This document shows, piece after piece, positions 1 through 11,770 of a stretch of 64,000 nt of DNA. The stretch spans positions 79,896 to 143,895 of the forward strand of contig PCDI01000015.1 in the NCBI GenBank assembly GCA_002778195.1, given 5' to 3'. Position 1 is the stretch's first letter. The number at the start of each line of letters is the position of its first letter. Both the position numbers and the translations under genes were made by a program. Source of the DNA: Raffaelea ambrosiae. Taxonomy: Eukaryota > Ascomycota > Sordariomycetes > Ophiostomatales > Ophiostomataceae. The notes under the pieces are model-generated. The model had not been told where the DNA came from. It did not search any database and saw nothing but the letters and a program-made list of their open reading frames with translations.

Positions 1-3000
1 CACCAGAAGCCCTCGGCCTACGAGGCCCTCGTGGACGAGGACGGCGAGGAGTGCCCGGCCGAGTATGCCACCATCTTCTCGCGCCTGACCTTCTCGTGGA
101 TGACGCCGCTGATGCGCTTCGGCTACACCACCTACCTGACCGAGGACGACCTCTGGGGCCTCGTCCACGAGGACCGCACCGCCGAGACCAGCCGCATGTT
201 TGCCCACGCCTGGGGGCAGCAGCTGAAGAAGCCCAGCGGCCGCCCGTCGCTCTGGAAGGCTGCCTTCCGCGCCTACGGCGGGCCCTACATGCTGGCCGCC
301 GTCTTCAAGATCGGCAACGACTGCTCGGCCTTCATCCAGCCCCAGCTGCTGCGCTACCTCATCGCCTATGTCGAATCGCACTACCAGCCAGGCGGGCCGC
401 AGCCCGTCATCCAAGGCGCCGCCATTGCGCTGGCCATGTTTGCCTGTGCCACCTTCCAGACGCTGATGATTGTAAGTCGGAACCAGGCGATACGATACGA
501 TGATACCATTGCCATATCGAGCACAGCACACACCGTCGCAACTGCTAACATGCCCTCCAGCACCAATACTTCCAGCGCACTTTCACCACCGGCATGCGCG
601 TCAAGGGCGGCCTGACCGCCTCCATCTACCGCAAGGCCCTCAAGCTGTCCAACGAGGGCCGCTCCACCAAGACCACGGGCGACATTGTCAACTACATGGC
701 CGTCGACGTCCAGCGCCTGCAGGATCTGACCCAGTTTGCCCAGCAGCTGTGGTCGGCCCCCTTCCAGATCTGCATCTGCATGTTCTCGCTCTACCAGCTT
801 GTCGGCTGGTCCATGCTTGCCGGCATCGGCGTCATGATCGTCATGGTCCCCGTCAACGGCTTCATTGCTCGCATTATGAAGCGCCTGCAGAAGCAGCAGA
901 TGAAGAACAAGGACGCCCGCAGCCGTCTGATTGCCGAGATCATCAACAACATGAAGAGCATCAAGCTGTACGCCTGGGGCTCTGCCTTCATGAACAAGCT
1001 CAACTACATCCGCAACGACCTCGAGCTCAAGAACCTGCGCCGCATCGGTGCCAGCCAGGCCTTTGCCAACTTCACCTGGAGCACCACGCCCTTCTTCGTC
1101 TCCTGCTCCACCTTTGCTGTCTTCGTGCTGACCCACGATGAGCCCCTGAGCACCGAGATCATCTTCCCAGCCCTGACCCTCTTCAATCTGCTGACCTTTC
1201 CGCTGTCCATCCTGCCGATGGTCATCACTGCCATCATCGAGGCCAGCGTCGCTGTCTCGCGCCTGACCGACTTCCTCATCGCCGACGAGCTGCAGTCGGA
1301 CGCCGTCATCGTCAAGCCCGCCGCCGAGGAGATCGGCGAGGAGGCCGTTGCCATCCGGGACGGCAGCTTCTCCTGGAACCGCCACGAGGACAAGGAGGTC
1401 CTGAAGCACATCAACTTCTTCTCCGACAAGGGCGAGCTGACCTGTGTCATTGGTCGCGTTGGTGCCGGCAAGTCGTCGCTGCTGCAGGCCATCCTCGGCG
1501 ACCTCTACAAGGTCAAGGGCGACGTCGAGGTCGCCGGCAAGGTCGCCTACGTTGCCCAGCAGTCCTGGATCATGAATGCCACCGTCAAGGAGAACATTGT
1601 GTTCGGCTACCGTTACGACTCCAACTTCTACGAGCAGACCGTCAAGGCCTGCGCCCTGATCGACGACTTTGCCCAGCTGCCCGACGGCGACGAGACCGTT
1701 GTTGGCGAGCGCGGCATCTCGCTGAGCGGCGGCCAGAAGGCCCGTGTCTCCCTTGCCCGCGCCGTCTACGCCCGTGCCGATGTCTACCTGCTGGATGATT
1801 GCCTGTCGGCCGTCGACTCGCATGTCGGCCGCCACCTGATCGACAACGTTCTTGGCCCCAAGGGTCTGTTGCGCTCCAAGACCCGTATCCTGGCCACCAA
1901 CGCAATCCCCGTCCTCGTCGAGTCCAACTCCATCTATATGCTGCGCGACGGTGAGATTGTCGAGAAGGGCACCTATGGCCAGCTCATGGCCATGAAGGGC
2001 CTCGTCAGCGATCTCATCCGGACGGCCGGCCAGGCCGAGTCTGGTCCTTCGTCGTCTGGCGACTCGGGCAGTGACACGTCCACCATTATCGATGGCGACA
2101 ACAAGTCTCTCCGTGGTGACGAGATCGAGGAGGCTCAGGAGGGCCTCGCTGCCCTGGCTAGCATCAAGCCGGGCCCTTCGTCCAGCGCGCCCAAGAAGCC
2201 GCGGACCTCAAGCATGGCCACGCTTCGCAGAGCCAGTACTGCGAGCTTTAAAGGAGGGCGCGGCAAGCTCACTGACGAGGAATCCGGTGGCAAGAAGACG
2301 AGACAGGCCAAGGAGCACGTGGAGCAGGGCAAAGTCAAGTGGGATGGTAAGTTGCATTGTTTCTTGAATGTGAACAGGCTTCTCCCAAAGTTTTTCGAAA
2401 TGCTAAAACAACTCAGTCTACCTCGAATACGCCAAGACCAACGACCTGTTTGCCGTTGCCGTCTACCTTCTCGCCCTGATTGCTGCCCAGTCGACCAACA
2501 TTGGTGGCAGCGTTTGGCTCAAGCAGTGGGCCGAGCACAACGAAAAGGAAAAGAGCAACTCCAATGTCGGCAAATACATCGGCATCTACTTTGCTTTTGG
2601 CATCGGTGCCGCCCTCTTGACCGTCACCCAGACGCTCATCCTCTGGATTTTCTGCTCTATTGAGGTACGGCTGGTTCACAAACTGACTGCTAGCAATTCG
2701 TCGAGACAATACCATTCTAACAAACATTGACAAACAATAGGCATCTCGCAAACTCCATGAGCGTATGGCTACCGCGATTTTCCGGTCGCCCATGTCCTTC
2801 TTTGACATCACTCCGGCGGGGCGTATTCTGAACCGGTTCTCTAGGTATGTTTCTCCCCCCTCCCCCCCCCAATGTGCACACTACCAATCCCATTGCATTG
2901 TCTCCCATCTCCTGGTCCTCGTCTAGCGCGATTGATGACGCCAATCAATGCTGACCACATCTCCTGCAGCGACATCTATCGGGTGGACGAAGTTCTGGCG

Positions 3001-4849
3001 CGCACGTTCAACATGCTGTTTGTCAACCTGGCCCGGTCCGGCTTTACTCTGGTTGTCATTTCCGTGACTGTGCCCGCCTTTGTGGCCCTCATTATCCCGC
3101 TCGCTGCCATGTACATGTTCATCCAGCGTTACTACCTGTACACATCGCGCGAGCTCAAGCGGCTTGACAGCGTGTCCAAGAGTCCGATCTACGCGCACTT
3201 CCAGGAGTCGTTGGGTGGCATCTCGACCATCCGGGCGTACCGGCAGCAAGATCGGTTTGAGCTGGAGAACGAGTGGCGCATGGATGCCAATTTGCGGGCC
3301 TACTTCCCGTCTATCAGTTCCAACCGATGGCTGGCGGTGCGGCTCGAGTTCATTGGTGCGGTAGTCATCCTGGGCGCAGCCGGTCTCTCTGTCATCTCGG
3401 TCGCCAGCCATAGCGGCCTTGGGGCCGGCATGGTCGGTCTGGCCATGTCGTATGCGCTGCAGATCACGACCTCGCTCAACTGGATTGTGCGCCAGTCGGT
3501 TGAGGTCGAGACCAACATCGTGTCGGTGGAGCGGGTGCTGGAGTACGCGCGCTTGCCCAGCGAAGCACCCGAGATCATCAAGCGCAACCGGCCGCCCGTC
3601 AGCTGGCCATCGCGTGGTGAGGTTGAGTTCCGCAACTACAGTGCACGGTATCGCGAGGGCCTCGACCTGGTGCTCAAGAACATCAGCCTGAATGTCCAGC
3701 CGCATGAGAAGGTTGGCATTGTCGGCCGCACCGGAGCCGGCAAATCGTCACTGACGCTTGCACTCTTCCGCATCATCGAGCCCGATACGGGCCACATCCG
3801 TATTGACGACCTGAACACGTCAACAATCGGACTGCTGGACCTGCGGCGGCGCCTGGCCATCATCCCGCAGGATGCCGCTCTCTTTGAGGGCACAGTACGC
3901 GACAATCTCGACCCGGCTCATGTGCACGATGACACGGAACTGTGGACTGTCCTGGAGCACGCCCGGTTGAAGGACCACGTATCGGGCATGACAGGTGGTT
4001 TGGAGGCAGCCATCAACGAAGGAGGTACGTCTATTCCAACTCTGGTTTCTTTTTTTTCTTATTTTCTCTGTCTCTTTTTTTCCTTGTTTATCTTTTTGAT
4101 GTTTTTGTCGTGCCGTGTTTTGTTTTGTTTTATTTTCTCTTTTTTTTTTGTCTTTTGGAGCTGCACCTCTCTACCTACCTTCGTTGGACTCGCTTTTCAG
4201 CGGCTTTCTTTGATGGTACACACAAGCGTGTCATTCGAGCGGTATGGTCAAGTTCGTACCACAACTCCTGCAAAAAAGGAACTTCGTGTTCCGGTGGCAA
4301 GCTGGGTTACAACATGCACCGAGGAGGCGAAAGGTGTTTCGAACACGGCCTCCTCCTACGAGCGTCTAGCATGTTTGCTGTGCCCGCATTAGGAAGGAGG
4401 AATAGCTACGTGCATGATCGTGTGTCCTCTGCGCAGCATGCGTGCATTTCGTGTCTCGTCCGTGAATACGATGAGGGGGGAAGGGGGACTATAGTTACAC
4501 TTATTGACTGCCTTTCTATCCAGGTTCCAATCTCTCACAAGGCCAGCGGCAGCTCGTGTCCCTGGCACGCGCCCTTCTGACACCATCCAACATTCTCGTA
4601 CTCGACGAGGCGACGGCGGCCGTGGATGTTGAGACGGACCGGATGCTGCAGGCAACGCTGCGGTCACCGCTGTTCTCGAACCGGACGATCATCACGGTGG
4701 CCCATCGCATCAACACGATCCTGGACAGCGACAAGGTGGTTGTGCTAGAGAAGGGCGAGGTGGCGGAGTTTGGCACGCCCGGCGACCTGATTGCCAAGAG
4801 GGGCATCTTCTACGGGCTGGTCAAGCAGGCCGGCCTGGCCGACTCATGA
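1..4849 (+). CDS. Ycf1-like vacuolar ABCC (MRP-type) transporter, 5' end outside the window
   Basis: ATP-driven exporter of glutathione conjugates and metal-thiol complexes into the vacuole (family knowledge). Six exons fit one frame: 1-471, 561-2346, 2417-2664, 2741-2844, 2970-4024 and 4524-4849, giving 1329 residues in the window. Yeast Ycf1 has about 1515, so roughly 190 residues (the TMD0 membrane domain) lie to the left. The frame is open to base 1; GTG at 31 is not a start. NBD1 has Walker A GRVGAGKSS, signature LSGGQ and Walker B VYLLDD (1471-1850). NBD2 has Walker A GRTGAGKSS (about 3723), signature LSQGQ just after the last intron, and ILVLDEA. The linker contains RRAS at about 2228, like the phosphorylated Ser908 region of Ycf1. 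NBD1 has LLDDCLSAVD, where the second Walker B Asp replaces the usual Glu, as in other ABCC proteins. Bpt1-type paralogues cannot be excluded. Confidence 0.95.
4025..4523 (+). other. 499-nt last intron of the ABCC transporter
   Basis: Donor GTACGT and acceptor CTATCCAG give a frame-preserving join (phase 1, GGT Gly) between the NBD2 helical region and the LSQGQ signature. The gene's other four introns are 70-125 nt. The first 150 bases are strongly T-rich; the rest is mixed and encodes nothing convincing in any frame. Confidence 0.85.
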
Positions 4850-6680
4850 TGAAGGAGGAAAAGGTGACCTTTCTTTTTGTGTTTGGAGGATGGCAAAGGT
4901 AGATAGGGAATTGTACCATTTTCTGTTTTGTTTAATATGGTGTTGGACGAGAGGCGGTGTCATAAAATACATGAGATATACTTTAGTGTTTTATTTTTTT
5001 TTTCCTTCCACAGAAAGCTAGAATGGGATTGACTACTTTTTCTGGTGAAAATCAGATTGCAAAGTACGCTGTAAGGAAAGGGGAAAATCCCAGGCAAAGA
5101 GCAACAAAAGATGAAGCCAAGATATCCAGACACCCTATATCTAAACTGTGTTGGCTTGTATCTGCCTGTTGCTCTGGCCGTGTCTTCCAAGGCTCTCCCT
5201 GCCCGTGAAACTTGAAGGTGCGTCTTTGCCATGCGTGTTTCTCGGTCTTGCATCGACAGCTTCTCCCCGTTCCCGCTGTCATGCAAATATCGACAGTCAG
5301 CCCGAGGCCCAGGCTTCGGAGCTGACGATGACGGACGCCGCCGAGCCAGAACAGGAAGGAGAGAACTGTTGTAGATCGTTGGCAAGTGAGGACGTCGGGT
5401 CATACAGGAAGCATTCTGACCCGGATGATCCGCTCATGATTCACATCGGTTGTGTTTCCCGTATTTGAGAGACCTCGGAGGAATTTGGTGTACATGGGCA
5501 ACTCATACACTTGCTGCCAGCAAATGAGTTACACCAAGGGGGGGGGGGGCGGATAGCAGGCTGTGTCTGTCCTAAGCCGTGGATAGCCTCTTTTGAAGGG
5601 TTTTTTTTTTGTGTTTAGCTTTCGAGACAAAGACAAAGGATGACAGTGGCGTTCCGCCCTTTCTGGTACTTCTCCGGGTTTGCTGCCTTTTTGGGCCTCT
5701 TTTTCTTGTGCGCTTCTATTCTTCCGTCTTCTTTTTGTCTCGTCGAATGGGTAGCTGTGATAGATAGTATACCCGAAAGAGGAAGAAGAAGAGAAACACG
5801 CGGTATCCCCCAGGATGCTACCAGAGAGCATCTAACTACTCTACCCCCCAGAGTAGGATCATGAGAGGATCGTCGTCGTCTCAGTCATCTACTCACACAG
5901 TCAGCAGTTGCGCGGATCCGATGCTCGCACTTTCTGTTTCTGTCTTGTTCTGTCTTGTTCTGTCTTCTCTTCTCGCCCGCCTTTTCGGGGCGGCTTGCCG
6001 AACAAGGAGAGATCTATGATTGCCGGCGGCATCTCGTCCGACAAGGAGGGAAGCGTGGGAAAAGAGTGGGCAAGAAAACGGGGTCCCCCTCCTGTCAGAA
6101 CGAGGGCTGGTTGGATTTGTGATCATTGTCAGATTTGCTTTGCCTCGGAACGATCACCAAGTGATCACAAAAAGGCTGATCGCAAGTGACAGTGATCCGG
6201 GAGTAAGAACAGCCAACTAGTTAGTTAGTAGCTTCCAGCCGGGCTGGGGTCGGAAGCAGGACGATCATGGGGTCGCGGCTGGACCGTTCTTTGTTTGTCC
6301 TTCTCTTTCGGCCAGTTGCTGTACGCTGGTGGATGCCTGGCTGTTCTCTCGGTTGTTTTCAAGGTTCTGGTTGTTGTCGGGTTGCTTGGTGGCTGCTTTC
6401 TAGTTTCTTTCTAGTTTCTGGTTTCTTTCTAGTTTCTGGTTTCTTTCTAGTTGTCTGGGTATTGAGCCGCAGAACCATATATTTTACGGCTTCTCTCTTT
6501 CCTCTTGCAAGCTGTTGTCGCTCTCCGCCATCCATGTTGCTTAGTAGAGGCCCCAGACTACGGACAACCAGAGAGACTTCAAAAAGAAAGAAAGACGTTC
6601 CCACACCGCGGTGTCAGCACGAAACAACGCCATCTCTGTTTCTGTTCTCTTACGGTGTACACACACCGCGAGGGACAGAG

Positions 6681-6683
<3 letters not shown>

Positions 6684-6732
<49 letters not shown>

Positions 6733-6735
6733 TGT
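6684..6735. repeat. (GT)n microsatellite
   Basis: About 21 uninterrupted GT units, then TATGTGTGTGTT. No gene context. Confidence 0.95.
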
Positions 6736-8779
6736 TGGTTCTCACGTTACATGTGGTGTGCCTTGGTCTGTCTCATCTCCGAGGGTCTGGTTGCCCTTCA
6801 TCTCATCTCATCTCTGCCCCCCCCCTTCCTCTCCGAAAAGAAGGCGATACCACTGTAATGTCTGGGGCCTGCTTCTGTCGCGATGTGTCAGGACAGAACG
6901 TCAGGAAAGGAAGCAGGACAGTAGCAGCTGCCTTTCACATCCTTCAAAGGCAGGGGTTCCTACGTAAGCTACCCGGGCAAACATGTTACTATGTACGATG
7001 TACTCGTACGGGTACTTGACTTGTACACAGCCTTTTGCGAGGGGGAGCAGGGTTGCAGCCGAAGCAGTTGCCGGCATTGTTCCTCTTGTTGCCTTGAATG
7101 TTTACTGAACAAGGACCGGGTTTCCAGGAGGAAGTTCCTGCTCGCCGGAGATGCACATAGCATTCTCATTGCCTGGGGCATACAGCACGACGCATGAACA
7201 AGATGACGACGAATCAGGGTGCAGTCATGCCATGGGAGGGAAGGATGGGACAGACTACTTTGTCAACATGGGCCAAATGGGAACAGACCGTGGCCCAACA
7301 GGGTCGAACAGGGCCGAAACGAGAAGGACAGGGCGCCGACTGCTGCCCGTTTGGGCTAGGAAGTTCTCGTCAACGCAAGCGAAGAAGCCAGACCGGGACA
7401 AGATGGGCCAGAAGGGACCAAAGCGATCTAAAGTGAACCAAAGTGCGCTCAAACGAGTCAAGAGGCGCCAAAGGAGCCAGACGAGCTCAAACGCACCAAC
7501 GTGAACCAACATGAGCCAAACAAACCCACACAGATCAGAAACAAGGATGGACCCCAAAGTAGAAGAAGCAAGCATACAGGGTACGGTGAGTGAGCGGACG
7601 TCTTGATATGCAACGTCTCTGGTTCTGGGTCCGTGGTTCTGACTCTTAGCTCTCTGTCCTTTATCTTTTGGTTTCTTTTTCTCTTAATTTCACTGCCGCG
7701 TCCCGCATGCTTGTGGCCGTTTCTTTTCTCTTTTCTCTGGTCCCCCCCCCTTGCCTGGTGTGATCGGGTCCGCTTTCGGGGAGACCATGTCGTGGTTTTT
7801 TGTCTCCTCTCTGTCTCCTCTTGCCTGCTTCTGTCTCCTCTCCTCTGCTCTCTACTCGTATCTTCGTCCATTCGCTCGGCCTTTGCCTGTTTTTTCCAGT
7901 CGGTGAATGCGGGAAGACCTTCGGCAGGTGTGCATATCGATGTTGCGGTGTGGGCAAAGTTGCAAGGGAAAAGGGAGACCCATAACGGACGGGGACAGAA
8001 GCCGAGAGAGATAGACGGCCTGCAGTGGTCAGAGCCGGGTGGGTTCGAGGGGGGTGGGAAGGAGGGGGGGGGTGTACGAGTATCGTGCTCGGAGTATGTC
8101 TGCTGGCGAGACGATCGTTCAGGGAGATCATAACAGAGAGGTAGTATAGCAGAGGATCCGAGGAGGCGACCAAAGGGACAGAAGGGGACGGCAGGTCTGC
8201 CTACTTTGTTAGATGGGCATTCCTGTAGTAAGGCCACCCACAAGAAGAAGAAGCAGACTATCGTGTTACAGGCGAACAAGGAGTAAATAGGAGAGAAAAA
8301 AAGAGTACTACTGCAGGCGAGCAAGGAGAAAAGGAAAAAAAAAAAAAAAAAGAGAGGCTAAAATCCTTCTATGCAACTGTATATCAGAAGGCCAGCAGCT
8401 GGAAAGAGAGAGATACATAGTAGACTGAGACTGAGACTGGGGAAGAAAAAAAAAAAAAGGTATAACTACATACTATTACATGAAAGGCAGGCAAGTCTCT
8501 CCAGGTACCGTGTTCTTAGCCAGGTTGCATCATTATCCACACACCAAAAAAGGACGCCAAAAAAGCGCCATTTTTTCTTACCCACAGCACTGTCACCATC
8601 GCCACCACCACAACCACTGCAGCCACTGCAACCACTGCAGTGCTACCTCCCCGTAATTTCTCTCACGCTAAATCTTTTTCCAAGGGGCCACACTGAGGGA
8701 AGCTCCAGCAGAGTTGCAAGCTCGCTTAGTGTGATGTGGTCGCAGCGTGCATCTGACGAAAGAGAAGAGAGCGCAGCGA

Positions 8780-8823
8780 GAGAGAGAGAGAGAGGGAGGG
8801 AGAGAGGGAGGGAGAGAGAGAGA

Positions 8824-8859
<36 letters not shown>

Positions 8860-8868
8860 AGCAAAGAG
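8780..8868. repeat. (GA)n / GAGGGAGA microsatellite
   Basis: Purine-only run of GA dinucleotides broken by GAGGGA units. It makes a long pure purine/pyrimidine tract and gives the Arg/Glu- and Ser/Leu-rich pseudo-ORFs on the two strands. Confidence 0.95.
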
Positions 8869-10503
8869 TAAAGAGAAGAGAGTGTGGCGCTGTTTCCCTG
8901 GTTGACGGAACAGAGCACGGAACAGGGCTCCTGTCGTTACATGGGGCGGGCATATCATATGCAGTGCGGAAAGCGCGCACGGAGGGAGCGGAGCCACGGA
9001 AGGGAGCCACGGAAGAGAGGACTGACTACTCGTATGTAACAACATGGGTCAACCTGGCCCGGGCCTTGGTTTGCTGGCTTGCTGATTTGCTGGCGTGCAT
9101 TGTATCTTCTTTGGGAACTCGGGGTGGGAAGCACGGCGAGTTGTTCCGTTGTGCGTGTACAAAGTATATCCAGATGTTTGTTTTCTTTTTTTTGTTTTCT
9201 TTTTTTTTTTTGCTTTTCTTTCTTTTCTTTTTTTTTCCTTTCCTTTCTTTTCCGTCTCTGCCACAGTCCTACCCACGACCACAGCCCAGGGTCGGATGCG
9301 CACAGCAGCTCTCCCCAAGACGACAATAAGCTATATGACCAGACGTTGTATGACAAGGTCTCAGATTGTGTCATGGCATGTGGCCGCTTTGTCCACTTGT
9401 CCAGGCCGTTGCCATTGTCGTCTTCGGCACCAGGGAAGGGAGGGGAGCGTTGCAAGAGAGCGGAGTCCTCCCTCCGGCCAGATAAGGGGTGACCCTGTGA
9501 GAACTGGAGGGATGGCAGGTGCACTCGTTCTATGATTATCTGTATTAGAGATGTGTCACATTGGGAACCGCACTCTGTAGATAGCAGTGTGCCTCGAAAA
9601 TCCGGCAAGAGCAAGCTGCGGGCAAGAAGGAGACAGTACCACGTATAGTACAAAAAAGACCCGTGTCTTACACAGACGACACACACAGACACACACACAC
9701 AAAAAAGACTCGCCTAGACGTCTGTCGAGAAAAACGTTTTCCGGCAGGTCACGTCACAGCAGCAGTGGAGAAAACGACGGGCTCTCCTTGCCGAGGAGGG
9801 GGAGGGGGGGAGACGTTTCTTGTTCAGGGAAGCTTTATATTCGGGAGGCATACACACTTCCCCCCCCCCAAGCTGAAGAAAGATGGCCGTGTTTGGATCT
9901 GACAGGCATGGACACATATTCGCTCGCTCGCTCGCTCACTCACCTGCTTGCGGCTGACACATGTCCCCCCTCGCGAACCATCTCACCCCCTCCCAGCCTC
10001 TTTGGAGACTGCCTGTTCCTGCATGGGGACACATGGGGGCTCACGGTGTGTTGAACGTGCTCGTACACAGATAGCATTGTCATTGCTCTTGTCTTGGCCG
10101 AAAGAGTATGGTGGACGGGCGACACAATCCCCAAGACCGCCACGGCACAATATCGAACACCCATCCACCACACCCCACCACACCTTGCTCTGGATATCCC
10201 GTACTTCTCTCCCTTTGTCATCTGTGGCGTTGGCACCACTTTCCGGTTTCTGCTTGCCCCAGGCTGAAAAGGCACAGAAGCTGACCCGCGCCGTTGGTTC
10301 GCGGCCAGTCTGTACGGGTGTATATGGCCGTAGTTGTCAATACGTATTAGTCAAGTGAAAACAAATAGAAACCAGACCTGATTATCTGAACTGCCTGGTG
10401 GGCTCGCTTGCTGCTGTGGTCTTGGATGGCTTTCCCCCCAGCCTGGTGCTCACGTTTGGTGTCTGAAAAGGGAAAATTTCCTAGTGGCCATTTCTTCTGG
10501 CGA

Positions 10504-10648
10504 CCTCTCTTGTGGTGGCCTCTCTTGTGGTGGCCTCTCTTGTGGTGACCTCTCTTGTGGTGACCTCTCTTGTGGTGACCTCTCTTNCCTCTCTTGTGGT
10601 GACCTCTCTTGTGGTGACCTCTCTTGTGGTGACCTCTCTTCTGGCGAC
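10504..10648. repeat. 15-bp tandem repeat (CCTCTCTTGTGGTGA/G) with an ambiguous base
   Basis: About ten head-to-tail copies of a 15-bp unit. The single N at 10587 sits where one unit is cut short (CTCTTNCCTCTC), so the assembled copy number is unreliable. The unit is a multiple of three, so open frames run through it on both strands (Lys-Arg-Gly-His-His on the minus strand) without meaning. Confidence 0.92.
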
Positions 10649-11171
10649 GTCCCTGTTTGTACACCTCCCATTCGGGCGAGCCGTCTTCTTTGACGTCCTC
10701 TTTTTGGTCGTCTTTGTTGTGGCCAGGAGAGACGAGAGCCACGAGGTTGTCTTGTCTAGGCACTATTCTGGGCTGCTTGTTGTCCTCAACACTGGTTCCT
10801 CTCCCTTATGTTTCTGCTGTTCTTTTTCTCGTTCTAGTCTCTGCGGTTCGAGCATCCTCCTTCCGTCGAGAATATCGACTGCAAGTATCAGAGAAGCCAT
10901 ATGGGCTCTCCTGTCTATTGTTGTGGTGAATGGCAAAAATCCATAGTATCAAAACAGCTCTACAGGAGTGGCTCAACATCGACTCTTTTCTCTCCAGGCA
11001 CCCATCCACGTCTTTGCACAAGGTGCAACACAGTCATCCGGAAGCAGACTTGGAATGGACCTTGTTGATTGGTTTCCAAGGTGCCCGGACACTCTGCCGG
11101 ATGCATGACATCAAACCTGAGTTTGACTGTCCCCCTGCAGCATCGCGGCGTCGAAAAAGAGGCGTCAAAAA

Positions 11172-11243
11172 GCGGCCGCTTTCGAGGCCGCTTTCGAGGC
11201 CGCTTTCGAGGCCGCTGTTGCCTTTTGCCTTTTGCCTTTTGCC
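11172..11243. repeat. 12-bp (GGCCGCTTTCGA) and 8-bp (CCTTTTG-type) tandem repeats, adjacent
   Basis: Three and a half copies of a 12-bp unit are followed directly by three copies of TGCCTTTT. Non-coding context. Confidence 0.9.
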
Positions 11244-11670
11244 GCAGAACCGAACGAGGCAAGAACAAGACAGCCAGTCTGCTTTGTTCTTCGTCCCGAG
11301 TTCCATCCAGTCACACTGCCAGGCCGACAAACTTTCTCGTCCAGTCAGCTACTATGTATATCACCCATTCTGGTCTCTCGTATCTTTCATTTTTTCCCCC
11401 TTTTCTTTTCTTTTCTGTTCCTTTCTGGCCTCACCACCGATATGGGTTTGCTTTGATTCTCCTCCCAGCCGCAAGAAGGGCGGTCTGGCGTCTGTACGAG
11501 CATGTTGCTTCGAAGAGCGCCCCTTCCCCTGCTTTCCCCTTCTCTCTCCTTTTTGTCTCATTGATGACCTGATACGATTTGCCAGAGAGATTGAGTCCTT
11601 GGCTGACATTGGCTGAAACGGATGAAAAAGAGAGAAAAAAGATGAAGAGGACAAGGGACTAGAGGGGCCA

Positions 11671-11770
11671 GCTGTTCTACCTGTTCTACATAGTACCTGT
11701 TCTACTGTTCTACCTGTTCCCTGTTCTACCTGTTCTGCCTGTTCCACCCGTTCCACCCGTTCCACCACCC
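11671..11770. repeat. Degenerate CTGTTCTAC / CCGTTCCAC repeat
   Basis: About ten imperfect units of 9-10 bp. A TACATAGTA motif (11687-11695) lies inside it. Confidence 0.8.

Larger units (their letters stand above)
4850..10500. other. Gene-free stretch, left part of the desert
   Basis: It begins with the transporter 3' UTR (ATAAAATA at about 4962). After that I see only short, low-complexity ORFs on both strands. It holds poly-G at about 5540, a TTTCTAGTTTCTGG-type tandem repeat at 6397-6451, a (GT)n microsatellite at 6684-6735, poly-A near 8338, a CCACTGCAA-type repeat at 8600-8642, a (GA)n block at 8780-8868 and T-rich tracts at 9180-9250. TACATAGTA-type (6987) and TACTCGTA-type (7001, 8075, 9027) motifs occur. 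The codon use of the longest ORFs (288 and 250 aa) looks random. Confidence 0.7.
10501..11680. other. Gene-free stretch with three tandem repeats
   Basis: Holds the 15-bp repeat array (10504-10648), a 12-bp plus 8-bp repeat pair (11172-11243) and a TACTATGTA motif at 11350. No credible protein gene: the ORFs crossing it are translations of the repeats. Confidence 0.7.

Noticed and set aside
381..1835. 484-residue minus-strand ORF opposite the ABC transporter
   Set aside because: Antisense shadow of a GC-rich exon; composition is Gly/Asp/Val-rich and matches no family, while the plus strand encodes clear NBD1 motifs.
6267..7019. 250-residue plus-strand ORF
   Set aside because: Runs through tandem and GT repeats (poly Val-Cys); no domain.
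7458..8324. 288-residue minus-strand ORF in the desert
   Set aside because: Made of CT/GA-rich low-complexity DNA, no family motif, ends cut by repeats.
10504..10648. CRISPR-like array
   Set aside because: 15-bp head-to-tail units without spacers in a eukaryotic genome: a minisatellite.
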